Source: CAWAVN01 sp963844315 (GTDB lineage Bacteria > Planctomycetota > Planctomycetia > Planctomycetales > Planctomycetaceae). Taken from it: a DNA stretch of 64,000 bases. A program made the position numbers and the translations under genes. Below, piece after piece: positions 7,760 through 17,750 of this stretch; positions within the stretch are counted from its first letter, which is position 1, and each line of letters starts with the position of its first letter. Below the pieces are notes generated by a model. It saw only the letters and a program-made list of their open reading frames with translations, was not told where the DNA came from and ran no database searches. The stretch is taken from the NCBI GenBank assembly GCA_963844315.1, contig CAWJOC010000001.1, positions 62,001 through 126,000 of the forward strand, written 5' to 3'.

Positions 7760-10261
7760 ATGACCACAAAGCCTCAAAACGCCGGGCCATTGGTGATTGA
7801 CCCCGTGTGCGGCATGAAGGTGGATCCAGAGACCACGCCCTTTGCCGAATACAAAGGCCGGACGTTTCATTTCTGCTGCAATCATTGCAAGACAAGATTC
7901 CAGCAAAACCCCGAAATGTTTCTCGCCCCCAAACCTTCAGGAGGCAAAGCGGAAGAGACCGGTTGCTGCCACGGCGGCACTCCGCAGACCATCGAGCTTC
8001 AACTCTCATCTCCTGCGAAGACCGACGGCAAATACACCTGCCCGATGCACCCGGAAATCGTAGAGGACCATCCCGGCGATTGCCCCAAGTGCGGCATGGC
8101 CTTGGAAAGAAGCGGGCCGCCCGTTTCGTCTAAAACAATCTACACCTGCCCCATGCATCCGGAGATTGAGCAGGACCATCCCGGCGATTGCCCCAAATGC
8201 GGGATGGCGCTTGAGCCGAAAACGCTCTCCCTTCGCGAAGTCGAGGAGGATGACACCGAACTGATCGACATGACGCGGCGGTTTTGGATCGGCTTGGCGC
8301 TGGGCGTGCCGGTGCTGCTGTTGGCGATGCTGCCGATGGTGGGCGTGCCTGTGCATGATGTCATTTCCGCCCGGATGTCCCAATGGCTAGAGCTCATTCT
8401 GGCGACGCCCGTGGTGCTTTATTGCGGCTGGCCGTTTTTCGTTAGGGGTTATAAGTCGCTGGTCTATCGGCATCTGAATATGTTCACGCTGATCGCCTTG
8501 GGCGTGGCGGCGGCGTATTTTTATAGCGTGGTCGCGGTGATCTTTCCGGGGTTGTTTCCGGCTACGTTTCAGGAACATCACACGGGGCTAATCGGTCTCT
8601 ATTTCGAAGCCGCCGCGATGATCGTGGTGCTTGTCCTGCTGGGCCAAGTCTTGGAACTTCGCGCCCGCAAGCGCACCGGCGGAGCGCTTCGGGAACTGAT
8701 GAATCTCGCGCCGCCTTTGGCCCGCGTGGTGCATGGCGGCGAGGAACGGGAAGTCCCATTGGAAGATGTAAAGGCCGGCGATTTGCTTCGCGTGCGGCCC
8801 GGCGAAAAAGTCCCGGTGGATGGAACGATCACCGAAGGCTCCAGCAGCGTGGATGAGTCGATGATCACAGGCGAAGCCATGCCGGTCGAAAAACAACCCG
8901 GCGAAAACGTGGTGGGCGGCACGGTCAATCAGACCGGATCGTTCTTGATGCGGGCGGACCGCATCGGCAGCGAGACAGTGCTGTCCCGAATCATCCAGAT
9001 GGTGGCCGAGGCCCAGCGCAGCCGCGCTCCGATTCAACGCATTGCCGACCTGGTGGCGTCGTATTTCGTGCCGATTGTCGTGGGCATTGCCATCGCGACG
9101 TTTTTCGTGTGGTGGGCGATTGGTCCGGAACCGGCGTTTACGTTTGCCTTGGTGAACGCGGTCGCGGTCTTGATCGTCGCCTGCCCGTGTGCGTTGGGGC
9201 TGGCAACGCCCATGTCCATCATGGTCGGAGTGGGCCGCGCGGCTCGCGAGGGCGTTCTCTTCAAAGATGCCGCCGCCTTGGAAACCCTGCGAAACGCCAA
9301 TGTGTTGATCGTGGATAAAACCGGCACGCTCACCCAAGGCCGCCCCAAACTCACGGACCTCAAACCCGCGAATGGCCATTCCGAAGAAGAACTGCTCCGG
9401 CTCGCGGCATCGGTTGAAGCCCAAAGCGAACACCCGCTGGCCCGCGCGGTTCTGGAAGGCGCCAAAGAGCGCGGCATCTCCCTCTCGGAAGTCCGCGAGT
9501 TTTCCTCGATCACGGGCGGCGGCGTGGAAGGCCGGACCGAAAATCGCCATGTGCTTCTGGGCAAGCCCGAACTGCTCCAGCAGAAAAACATCCAAGGACT
9601 TGAAGACGTGTCGCAGCAGGCGAACCAATGGCGTGCGGAAGGGAAGACCGTGCTGTTCGCCGCCGTGGATGGCAAAGCCCTGGGACTTTTGGCGGTGGCG
9701 GATCCGATCAAAGACTCGACGCCCAACGCGGTGCGGGAACTGCACGCATTGGGTCTCAAGATCCTCATGCTCACCGGCGATCACGCAGCGACCGCGAAAA
9801 CCGTGGCGGAGAAACTCGGCATTGATGAGTTCAAAGCCGGGGTCAGTCCCCAAGACAAACACGCTAAGGTCGAGAGCCTGCGCAATGAAGGCCAAATCGT
9901 GGCGATGGCGGGCGACGGCATCAACGATGCCCCCGCGCTCGCCGCCGCCGACATCGGAATTGCGATGGGAACCGGGACCGACGTGGCCATCGAAAGTGCG
10001 GGCGTGACGCTTGTCAAAGGCGATCTGAACGGCATCGTGCGCTCGATCCATCTCAGCCGGGCTGTGATGCGGAACATCAAGCAGAACTTGTTTTTCGCCT
10101 TCATCTATAACATGCTCGGCGTTCCGATTGCCGCCGGGGTGCTTTACCCCTTCACCGGCTGGCTGTTAAATCCCATGCTCGCCGCCTTAGCCATGAGTTT
10201 TAGCTCGGTCTCGGTCATCACGAATGCGCTCCGGCTCAGAAGCGCGAAGATCGCGGGTTAG
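7760..10261 (+). CDS. copA: Cu+-exporting P1B-type ATPase with YHS and two CPMHPE metal-binding modules
   Basis: 833 aa inner-membrane copper exporter. The N-terminus has a YHS domain (about residues 10-55; DPVCGMKVD, HFCCNHCKTRF) and then two heavy-metal-binding repeats (YTCPMHPEI...CPKCGMALE, near residues 92-120 and 129-157). These replace the ferredoxin-like CxxC domains usual in CopA. The catalytic core has the CPC metal site (CPCALGLATP), phosphorylation motif DKTGTLTQG, ATP-site SEHPLA and hinge GDGINDAPAL. C-terminal YNMLGVP and MSFSSVSV match the Cu+ subclass. ATG 7760 is preceded by GAAGAGGAG. Its stop is followed by a palindromic repeat at 10283. No CueR- or CsoR-type regulator is adjacent. 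Confidence 0.9.
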   Translation: MTTKPQNAGPLVIDPVCGMKVDPETTPFAEYKGRTFHFCCNHCKTRFQQNPEMFLAPKPSGGKAEETGCCHGGTPQTIELQLSSPAKTDGKYTCPMHPEIVEDHPGDCPKCGMALERSGPPVSSKTIYTCPMHPEIEQDHPGDCPKCGMALEPKTLSLREVEEDDTELIDMTRRFWIGLALGVPVLLLAMLPMVGVPVHDVISARMSQWLELILATPVVLYCGWPFFVRGYKSLVYRHLNMFTLIALGVAAAYFYSVVAVIFPGLFPATFQEHHTGLIGLYFEAAAMIVVLVLLGQVLELRARKRTGGALRELMNLAPPLARVVHGGEEREVPLEDVKAGDLLRVRPGEKVPVDGTITEGSSSVDESMITGEAMPVEKQPGENVVGGTVNQTGSFLMRADRIGSETVLSRIIQMVAEAQRSRAPIQRIADLVASYFVPIVVGIAIATFFVWWAIGPEPAFTFALVNAVAVLIVACPCALGLATPMSIMVGVGRAAREGVLFKDAAALETLRNANVLIVDKTGTLTQGRPKLTDLKPANGHSEEELLRLAASVEAQSEHPLARAVLEGAKERGISLSEVREFSSITGGGVEGRTENRHVLLGKPELLQQKNIQGLEDVSQQANQWRAEGKTVLFAAVDGKALGLLAVADPIKDSTPNAVRELHALGLKILMLTGDHAATAKTVAEKLGIDEFKAGVSPQDKHAKVESLRNEGQIVAMAGDGINDAPALAAADIGIAMGTGTDVAIESAGVTLVKGDLNGIVRSIHLSRAVMRNIKQNLFFAFIYNMLGVPIAAGVLYPFTGWLLNPMLAALAMSFSSVSVITNALRLRSAKIAG

Positions 10262-10282
10262 CCATCTTTGGGCTTACATCAA

Positions 10283-10353
10283 GGTGGCACAGACATTCCT
10301 GTCTGTGCCGAGAGTCCAAAAAGCATTCGCACAGACAGGAATGTCTGTGCCAC
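10283..10353. repeat. CACAGACATTCC palindromic element, copy 1
   Basis: The left arm GTGGCACAGACATTCCTGTC (from 10284) is repeated inverted at 10329-10353, with a 19-base spacer. Each arm also contains its own inner palindrome ACAGACA...TGTCTGT. It lies 21 bases after the copA stop. Two more copies are at 14196 and 24045, each 3' of a plus-strand gene. Confidence 0.8.
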
Positions 10354-10369
10354 GCATGATTGGGAAACG

Positions 10370-10732
10370 TCAAGCCTTGGCTTGCGAATACGCGGCGATG
10401 GCGTCTTGGCGGGTCTCGAACAGGTCGAAATAGTGTTCCATTCTTGTGCCGATGATGATGTCCCGGCATAAGCCCGTGACGTGGCAGACACCGAATTGTC
10501 CGCCGGGCCGCTTTTTGATTTGCTTGGCCATCTGGACCAGGATCCCCAAAAACCCGGAGCCGAAATAATTCGAATGCCTGAGATCCATCACCAGCGACGG
10601 CGGATCCACCGCATCGGCCAGGTCGATCACCTCCTGAAAGTGCCCCAGTTCCGCACCGAAGATGCTTTCGTATGCCGGACCTAAAGTGACCACCGTAACC
10701 CCGTTCTCGCAAGTGATGTCAATGGATTGCAT
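10370..10732 (-). CDS. STAS-domain protein (anti-sigma factor antagonist-like)
   Basis: 120 aa covering a single STAS domain of the SpoIIAA/RsbV type. Such proteins bind and release anti-sigma kinases, controlled by serine phosphorylation. The diagnostic region reads VMDLRHSNYFGSGFLGILV, where FGSGFLG corresponds to the DSSGLG phosphorylation motif, so Ser is present but the preceding Asp is not. No kinase or sigma gene is adjacent; the 5' side has a 122-bp gap to the antiporter gene. A role in partner-switch signalling is inferred. Confidence 0.75.
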   Translation of the reverse strand: MQSIDITCENGVTVVTLGPAYESIFGAELGHFQEVIDLADAVDPPSLVMDLRHSNYFGSGFLGILVQMAKQIKKRPGGQFGVCHVTGLCRDIIIGTRMEHYFDLFETRQDAIAAYSQAKA

Positions 10733-10854
10733 CGAAAGTTCCAGGCCGTCGGGCGAAAAAGGGGAATGGCAACAGCTTCGTAAAGTGTGGTTTCTAGGAT
10801 CGAATTTACCATCGCCGCCCTAAGAAATCGACAGGGATTGGCGAGGGAACCTGG

Positions 10855-11969
10855 TCAGGATTTCTCCGGCGAGGGCCGCTGCGGCGTTCGCAGCGAGCGC
10901 ACCGCTCCGATGGCGAGGGTGATCACGGTCAATGGAATGACGAAACCCAAGAGCACATGGCCGAACGTGCGGCTGAGGCTGGGAACCGTGGCTCCCAGGA
11001 CCAGGTAGCCGGTGTAAGCCAGATAATATCCCAAAAACAAACCGCCTTCCCAACGGGCGATCAGGTGGCCGGTGAAGAAGATGGGCAAGCAGGCGACGGC
11101 GACGGCCAGCATCACGGGAATGTCGAGTTTCATCGCCGTTTCCGAGACGGCCACTCCCCCCGGCACAACCGCGGCGGAAAGACCCAACACGCAGAGGATG
11201 TTAAAGATGTTACTGCCCACGACGTTGCCCACCGCGATGTCCCGCTCCCCGCGAATGGTCGCGAGAATCGACGTGGCCACTTCGGGGAGCGAAGTCCCGG
11301 CGGCGACAATCGTCAAGCCGATCAAAAGCTCGCTCATCCCCGCCAACCGCGCGATCGTCACCGCGCCCTCGACCAGTCCTCTGGCCCCGAAGGTCAACAG
11401 CACCAGCCCGCCGATGATGAACAGCACTTGCAGGCCGTATTTCCGAAAAGCGGATTCGGTCGGCTTGGGAGCTTTCTCCGGGCCGTACTCTTCCGCGAAT
11501 TCTTTCTTGATTTCCCCGCTTTCTTGAGGGCTTTTCAGAATGGTCCAAACGGTATAACACACGATGCCAAGAAACAGCCCGATGCCTTCCAGCCGACCGA
11601 CGTTCCCATCCAAGCTGAGCACGAGCATCACGACCGAAGCGGCGATCATCAAGGGGACATCAATCCGAATGAGCTGGCTGTTGACCACTAAGGGCGAGAT
11701 GAGCGCCGAGATTCCCAGGATGAACAGCACATTGAAAATGTTGCTGCCGACGACGTTGCCCACGGCGATGTCGGTCTGGCCGTTGAGCGTCGATTGGACC
11801 GAAACCGCCAATTCCGGGCGCTGGTCCCGAAGGCCACAATCGTAAGGCCGATGACCAGAGGCGGGACACCGGCAAGGGCAGCCAGCTTAGAGGCTCCCCG
11901 CACCAAAGATTCCCCGCCGATTACGAGCATGGTCAAACCCAGCACGATCAGCCCTATCGCTTCCGCCAT
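10855..11969 (-). CDS. Na+/Ca2+ antiporter of the CaCA family (YrbG-like), frame break near 11822
   Basis: About 371 aa once joined, an inner-membrane cation/Na+ exchanger. The two inverted halves carry the alpha-repeat motifs: VIGLTIVAFGTSAPELA with GNVVGSNIFNVLFILG in the first half, and LIGLTIVAAGTSLPEVATS with GNVVGSNIFNILCVLG in the second. About ten hydrophobic segments are visible. The frame breaks at the APEL codon; one C is missing from a C run (about 11820-11824). ATG 11969 has AGGAAGGA upstream on the minus strand and opens at the first transmembrane segment. Confidence 0.85.
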
Positions 11970-12013
11970 GCCTTCATTCCTTCCTGACCTGGTGAACAAC
12001 CATGAGAGTAAAA

Positions 12014-12064
12014 GAGCCGCGCACGCAGTAAGCGGCCAATGACCGCTTACTGCGTGCGCGGCTC
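12014..12064. repeat. Palindromic element, copy B (CGCAG type)
   Basis: Perfect arms at 12014-12035 and 12043-12064 with a 7-base loop. Compared with copy A, the stem pair A-T is replaced by C-G (GCACGCAG / CTGCGTGC). It lies 22 bases beyond the 3' end of the NtrC-type regulator (minus) and 5' of the antiporter gene. On the minus strand the right flank gives CTCTTTTAC, a weak T run. Confidence 0.85.
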
Positions 12065-12086
12065 TTGGTGAACCCGTAGGATGTCC

Positions 12087-13563
12087 TTAATCGTCCTCAT
12101 CCTCGACGTGGACGACGTGGTCGATGCTGATGCCCAGGGTGCGGATTTTGTTCCTCAGGCTGCCGCGGGTGATGCCCAAAATGCGGGCGGCTTGGGATTG
12201 GTTTCCGCCGGTCTGGTCGAGCACCCGCGTGAGCAGATAGCGCTCGACGAATTCCATCGTTTCGGCGTGCAAGTTTTCGGGGGGGCAGTCGGCATTGCTT
12301 AACGACTCATCCAAAAACCGCTTGAGGTTGTAGGATAAATCGTCTCCATCAGGGGCGGAGGAAGGCAGCGGCTTGTTCACATCCGTCGGCGGCACGGCCG
12401 AGCGGACTTCCGGCGGCAGGAAATCCGGCACAATGACCGGCCCGGAAGCATTCAGCAAACTCTGCCGGATCACGCTTTGCAGTTCCCGGATGTTGCCCGG
12501 CCAATCGTAAGCGGTGAGGAGGGCGGTGGCTTCCGGGGAAATGCCCTCGACATTGTCCTTGCCCAATTGCGGGCTGAACAAGTTGAGGAAATGCTGAATC
12601 AACGCGGGCAGGTCTCCCGGTGCGCTCCCTAAGCGGCGGCAGATTGATCGTGAACCCGTTGAGCCGGTAAAACAGATCCTCGCGAAATTCGCCCTCCTCG
12701 ACCATCTCTTCCAGGCTTCTGTTGGTGGCGGCGATGATACGGACGTTGGTTTGAATCGTCTCGTTGCCGCCCACGCGCTCAAACCGCTGCTCTTGCAGGA
12801 GCCTGAGCACCTTGCTTTGGACGCTGAGGGCCATGTCGCCCACTTCATCCAAAAAGATCGTGCCACCGTTGCACTGTTCGAACTTGCCGATGCGGCGGGA
12901 ATGCGCTCCGGTGAAGGCGCCTTTTTCGTGGCCGAAGAGTTCGCTTTCCAAGAGATTGTCCGGGAGGGCCGCGCAGTTGACGGCCATGAAGCATTCGCTG
13001 GCGCGGGGGCTGTGCTGATAGATCGCGCGGGCGATGAGTTCTTTTCCCGTGCCGCTTTCCCCGCGGATCAACACGATCACGTCCTGGGCCGCCACCCGCC
13101 CGACCTGGGTGTAGACCTTCAGCATCGCCTCGCTTTTGCCGACGAGATAATCGCCCTTGATGGGGGGAGCGTCATCCTTTGGAATGGCCACGGGCACGCT
13201 CATCATCCGCCGGGTTTCCAGGGCTTTGCCGACCAGTTCCACGACCGCGGGCAGGTTCAAGGGCTTGACCAGATAATCGTAAGCACCCAGTTGCATGGCC
13301 CGGATGGTGGTCTCGCTGCTGCCGCCCGCCGTGATGAAAATCACGGGCAGCTTGTTGTCCAGAACTTTGATCTGCTGAAACACGTCCAGGCCGGACGTGC
13401 CGGGCAGCATGATGTCCAGAAGCACGCAATCGGCCCGGTTGTCCTTGAGCCAGGCCAAACCTTCATTCGCGCTGCCGACCGCCACAAGGTTCAAATCGCT
13501 CAGCGTTGTTTGAAGCTGATGCCGGATCGAACGATCATCATCCACCACCAAAACCGTTGGCAT
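12087..13563 (-). CDS. NtrC-family sigma-54-dependent response regulator, frame break near 12625
   Basis: About 492 aa once joined. Transcription activator with a receiver domain (residues 1-120; acidic pocket VVDDD, phosphorylation Asp in CVLLDIMLPG). It continues with an AAA+ sigma-54 interaction domain (Walker A GESGTGKE, GAFTGA loop, Walker B GGTIFLDEVGD, arginine-finger region REDLFYRLNGF) and a C-terminal Fis-type helix-turn-helix (GGNQSQAARILGITRGSLRNK). The frame is lost after LPPLRER and regained at GDLPALIQHFLNLF. No sensor kinase gene is adjacent, so the signal is unknown. It is divergent from the stress membrane protein at 13903. Confidence 0.88.
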
Positions 13564-13902
13564 CTCGTCTCCTTGTCACGCCCTGAAAGCGTGACCCATT
13601 CCTGAAAGTCTTCAATTCCCTGACCCACAAAAAAACGCCGATGCGCTTCCGCGAAATTCCCAGGAGCGGAGTCGGTCGTTCATCGGACAGTATATCGATT
13701 TTACACCTCGAAAACGAGGACCCATTTGATCGCAAACTCTTCAATCTGGTTCGCACCCTGCCAGGTTTGGCCTGATCTTAGGGGAATTCCCAGGATTATC
13801 GGCGAAAAACCGAAGAAAAACGCATTGGCATCGGGTTTGCGTACGGGAAACGTAAGACACTTGTATTTCAAAAAAAATGTCCGTTCAAGAAAGGATGACA
13901 CA
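13564..13902. other. Divergent intergenic region, 339 bp
   Basis: This lies between the NtrC-type regulator (minus) and the GlsB/YeaQ-like gene (plus), so it should hold both promoters. I see no clear sigma-54 element or gene. AAGGATG (13891-13897) is the likely ribosome site of the plus-strand gene. Confidence 0.4.
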
Positions 13903-14166
13903 ATGGAAACTTTGGGTGCCATACTGGGTTGGATGCTGTTCGGCTTGATCGCGGGAGCGGTGGCCCGCTTGCTGGTTCCAGGCCGCCAATCGATCGGGCT
14001 TTTGGCCACCATGGCCTTGGGGATCATTGGTTCGCTGATCGGTGGGGGATTGACCTGGCTCGTCACCGGGGATCCCATGGAGCCTGCGGGGTGGATTATG
14101 TCCATCCTGGGGGCGGTGCTCTTGCTGGCCATCGCCATGAAGACCCGATCCCGCCAACTCACTTAG
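13903..14166 (+). CDS. GlsB/YeaQ/YmgE-family small membrane protein
   Basis: 87 aa with three hydrophobic segments and the glycine-rich pattern of this family: GWMLFGLIAGAVARLLVPG, then LGIIGSLIGGGLTWLV, then a last segment. Family members are stress-associated inner-membrane proteins of unknown biochemical activity. ATG 13903 has AAGGATG just upstream; a longer upstream reading adds only non-homologous sequence. Its stop is followed 29 bases later by a CACAGACATTCC repeat. Confidence 0.8.
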   Translation: METLGAILGWMLFGLIAGAVARLLVPGRQSIGLLATMALGIIGSLIGGGLTWLVTGDPMEPAGWIMSILGAVLLLAIAMKTRSRQLT

Positions 14167-14195
14167 AACGCCAAATAAAAACTCGATCTCAATGA

Positions 14196-14254
14196 GTGGC
14201 ACAGACATTCCTGTCTGTGCCGTTGATCCGCACAGACAGGAATGTCTGTGCCAC
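14196..14254. repeat. CACAGACATTCC palindromic element, copy 2
   Basis: GTGGCACAGACATTCCTGTC (from 14196) is repeated inverted at 14230-14254 with an 8-base spacer. It sits between the stress membrane protein and the small lipoprotein gene. Same family as 10283-10353 and 24045-24105. Confidence 0.8.
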
Positions 14255-14294
14255 CTGTTTTTGCGTTTTTAGATTTCACCAGGAGAGACCTCCG

Positions 14295-14477
14295 ATGCTG
14301 AATTACTTCAACCCCTTCAATGCTCACACGCTGCTTTTGGCGTGCTTGCTGCTCCCGATGAGCTGGGCCTTTTTGGGCTGCGACGCCCAGGATGGCCCCA
14401 CGGAAAAGGCCGGCGAAAAAGCCGATGAGGCCGGCGAGGAAATCAAAGACGAAGTGGATGATGCCACTACCGATTAG
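14295..14477 (+). CDS. Small acidic lipoprotein
   Basis: 60 aa. A hydrophobic signal segment (HTLLLACLLLPMSWAFLGC) ends in a plausible lipobox FLGC. The mature part is short, charged and helical: TEKAGEKADEAGEEIKDEVDD. AGGAGAG lies just before ATG 14295. Function unknown; the alternating Glu/Lys pattern suggests an extended helix at the membrane surface. A strong terminator follows. Confidence 0.65.
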   Translation: MLNYFNPFNAHTLLLACLLLPMSWAFLGCDAQDGPTEKAGEKADEAGEEIKDEVDDATTD

Positions 14478-14500
14478 TGAGCGGGACTTCATTTCACAAA

Positions 14501-14536
14501 AAAAGGCGAGGGGAACTTTTAAGCCCCTCGCCTTTT
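14501..14536. terminator. Bidirectional rho-independent terminator
   Basis: AAAAGGCGAGGGG pairs with CCCCTCGCCTTTT, flanked by an A run on the left and ending in a T run on the right. It can end the lipoprotein gene (plus) and the convergent DAPG-hydrolase-like gene (minus, ending at 14562). Confidence 0.85.
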
Positions 14537-14561
14537 GCTTTCCCTGCGCAAAATTTCCGCC

Positions 14562-15263
14562 TCAGGCACATTCGACCGGCTTCGATGCCCGTTTGGTTTT
14601 TTTGCTTTGAGCCGGAACATGAGTTAAGTAGAGTTCGGGAAGAAACACCTCGAAATTTCCGACCTCTTCAATATTGTGCTTCAGCCATTCGTGGGCGCTC
14701 TGATCCGAAAAAACCCGCGGACGAACGAGCCGATTGAAGATCCAACCCAGTACCGGACTTGAACTGCCCACGACCATGCGGGAGTCGTACCGTGTGCCGC
14801 CGAGCACCTCGGTGAAGCGGTGTTCCAAGCGGAAAACTTCCATTCCCAGGATCCGCTTGACGAGAGCCAATCCCTCTTCATCGCATTTCTCGACATACTC
14901 CATGCTATCGATGGAGTGTTTGGGATTTGCGCCAAAGGCTTCGACAATGCGGAACCAGGCCCCTTGTCCCGTGCTGCCCTGGGGACCGCGCTTCGCCAAT
15001 TCCCAATGGAGGTGGTCGATGGGATGCCAGACAAGATAACGGGAATAAATTTGCCCGGCGAACTCCATGGACCCGCTGAGATTCTGAAACCACCAAGCCA
15101 GCATCTTGGGACTGACGCCGCGAACGACATCGTGCGCGATGGTCAAAACGAGTTGGCCATTTTTCGATTTCGTAAACGAAGTCTTGGCGCTGTGGAGCGG
15201 CTTCATGGGCCAGGGATCTGGCCTTAGCGCGAGAGATGGAGCTTTTCGGGCAAATCGCAGCAT
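14562..15263 (-). CDS. DAPG hydrolase (PhlG)-like protein
   Basis: 233 aa. Resembles the 2,4-diacetylphloroglucinol hydrolase family, Zn-dependent C-C bond hydrolases. Visible features are VSPKMLAWWFQNL, RYLVWHPIDHLHWEL (candidate metal-binding His residues) and a later LEHRFTEV. Family placement rests on this pattern; the natural substrate here is unknown. ATG 15263 has GGGAGGAC at good spacing. An in-frame extension to 15311 would add 16 residues without support. Confidence 0.65.
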   Translation of the reverse strand: MLRFARKAPSLALRPDPWPMKPLHSAKTSFTKSKNGQLVLTIAHDVVRGVSPKMLAWWFQNLSGSMEFAGQIYSRYLVWHPIDHLHWELAKRGPQGSTGQGAWFRIVEAFGANPKHSIDSMEYVEKCDEEGLALVKRILGMEVFRLEHRFTEVLGGTRYDSRMVVGSSSPVLGWIFNRLVRPRVFSDQSAHEWLKHNIEEVGNFEVFLPELYLTHVPAQSKKTKRASKPVECA

Positions 15264-15411
15264 GACATGTCCTCCCTGGGATTTCTCAACCGTCGACCGG
15301 CCCTTTTTCACCAGAACCGGCCACCGCTTTTAAGATGGCATTACTGGAGGAAAACCGGCGGGAGTTTCTCCCTGTTCCCAACGTGGGGAGGATTCTCCGA
15401 TTCCAGGTTCT

Positions 15412-17744
15412 TCATTCCGCCTCTTTGGACAGGGGCTGCGTTTCGTATCGGCTGTTCCAGCGCAAGAGCAGCGGCAACAGCAACAGATTCCCCGCCAGTC
15501 CGCCCAGCATGGCCACGCTGACCAGGAGACCGAAATACACCAAGGGAATGAATTGCGAAAGCGTCAAGACGCTGAAGCCCGCGATCAATGCGATGTTGGC
15601 ATAGAGCAAGGCCCTTCCCACGCCGCCTTGGGTCTCGTTGAGCGCCTCATCCACGCTCTGTCCCTGTTGCCTGGCGCGGAGGTAGCCTGAAATGTAGTGG
15701 ATGCTGGAATCGACCGTCAGGCCCATCGAAACACTGGCGATCATGGCGGTGGCGATGTTGATCGGCACTCCCGCCCAACCCATGCCCCCGATCACGAACA
15801 CAATGGGAAACAGATTGGGAATGACGGCAATGATCCCCAAGCGCAGGCTCGAAAAGGCCACCGTCATCATGCCAAAGATGCCCATAGCCGCGATGGAGAA
15901 GCTGACAAGCTGGTCGCCGAGCAGGCTTTGAATCAAATGGGCCAACAAAACAAACAGCCCCGTGACCTTCACCTGGGGATTGGGAAATTCCGGCTTGAGC
16001 TTCTCATCGGCCCATTCCTGAGCGACGGCTTCGACCTCAGCAATCAATTGCAGTTTTCGCTCCGCCGGCTGCCGTTCCCGCGCTCTCAGAATAATCCGCA
16101 TCCGTCCCTTTTCCGCATGATACAGGCTGGGCAGAAACTCCGGCTGCAATTGGGACATCACGTTTAATCGTTGCGCCAAAGTGCTGGTGAGAAATGCCAT
16201 TTTGGGGATGTGGTCCGTGGCATCCGTGATGCAGAGCACCTTGGTGACTTCGCCCGTCTGGTCCTCGCGGACAAACCTGTGCCTTAACCGCTCCGCAAGG
16301 TCTCTCACCTTTTGTAGATAGTCTTCCGTCAACTCCTTGGGAGCGGGGAAATTCACTTCCCAACTGCCCGCGCCGGCGAAATGGTTGGGGTCTTCAAAGA
16401 AATCGAGCGCCTGCACAATCGGGCTGTCGTCTCGAAAGTTTTTGCTGAAGTCGGTCTCCACCGTAAGTCGCGTAAACCCTAGCCCGGCGATGGCGACGAT
16501 GCCCAAAAATCCCGCCGCGAGGCTCCTGGGATAAGTCTTCGCGCCCGCGCGACCTGTAATAAGCCCCCGACCAGATGTTTTTCCGCCAACGCATCGCCAG
16601 GGTCGGCGGACCAGCGGCCAATCAACACGCCGCCCGGAAAGATCCCCGCCAGCGCGAACCAGCACCAGGAGAGTGGCGAGGGTCATCATGATGCCGAAGC
16701 TTTTGACGGGCGTGACATGGCTTGTCAAAAGCGCTGCAAATCCCAATGCGGTGGTGGCGGTGGTCCAGAAGATGGGGGGAAGCAGCCTGGAAAGCGTTGC
16801 GGTCAACGTCGCCTTGCGGTCGAGCGTCTTTCGGAATTCCCGGTAATGCACCGCCAGATGGGTCACGGTGGCCACGCCGATGATCGTCACCAGCGAATTG
16901 AGCATGGAACTGACCATGCTCAGTTGAACCCCGCTGATGACAAACAAAGCCTCGGTCCAGCGGATCGTGACCACCACGATCAGAAGCGGCAAGAGCACCC
17001 ACCGCAAGCTGCGAAACAGCAGCACCAGCACCGCCCCCAAACAGCAGAGCGAAAAGAAAAATAGCTCGCGGCCATCCTCTTCGACGTAGCGGAAGGTTTC
17101 TTCCACCTGCACGGGTTCGCCGACGACGTGCGTGGGAAACCCTTCTTCTTCGGCGAAACGGGCTGCGACTTCGCGGATCTCGCGGATCGTCTGGGAGCGG
17201 GACACGCAGCCGATTGCTGAGGCTCGAGCCTTAAAACGACAGCCGTGGTCTGATCGTCGTGGCCCAGCAAAATCCCCCGCGAAATCGAGTGCAGCACATC
17301 CCTGGGCAGCGCAACGTTCACGTGGATAATCCGCCGAACGGGTTTCTTTTCCGAAGCGGTAGCCAAGTCTTCCGTGCTTTCGGTCCGGACTCCTGCGATC
17401 TTGGAAAGCTCCTCGGCCAAAGTGCGAATCCGGCGTTCTGCTTCGGGGCTGAGTTCCCTTGTGCCCTCCGCGAACAGTTCGGGGTCGGTATAAGCGACGA
17501 TGGCCAGCTCATCTCCGCCGAACAAGTCTTTGCTTTCCAGATAATCCTTGAGGTACGGATCATCCGCCGCGTACAGCGATTCGATGGAGCGGTCGAACGT
17601 CAACCGCTCGGCCACCGGCCAAGAGGCGGCGAACAACAGCAGCGAGATGGGGAGCAGCAACGTTCGCCCGCGCACCAGCCATTGCGCCAAGCGCGACGAT
17701 TCGCCGCGATCCACTGGTGACGAGTTCGGGGAGTGTTCATCCAT
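15412..17744 (-). CDS. MMPL/RND-family transporter, several frame breaks
   Basis: About 777 aa once joined. Inner-membrane RND-superfamily protein of the MMPL/HpnN type, likely moving lipids or hydrophobic molecules. Layout: N-terminal helix, periplasmic loop (LYAADDPYLKDYL), a block of five or six helices (LFFFSLCCLGAVLVLLFRS, then ALGFAALLTSHVTP), a second periplasmic loop starting TVETDFSKNFRDDSPIVQAL, and a final helix block with GLTVDSSIHYI. Breaks are near 17219, and a shifted stretch lies at about 16545-16660. There the alternative frame reads FALAGIFPGGVLIGRW, a better transmembrane end, so a compensating pair of indels is likely. It is co-directional with the metallophosphatase 114 bp upstream. 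Confidence 0.8.
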
Positions 17745-17750
17745 GAGAAG

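Noticed and set aside
8588..10051. 487-codon open frame on the minus strand opposite copA
   Set aside because: The plus strand encodes an unambiguous P-type ATPase over the full length; the opposite frame has repetitive His/Arg-rich composition typical of a shadow.
12014..12064. Palindromic elements as insertion-sequence ends
   Set aside because: Copies are complete short hairpins of 51-71 bases with no internal gene and no paired element enclosing a transposase.
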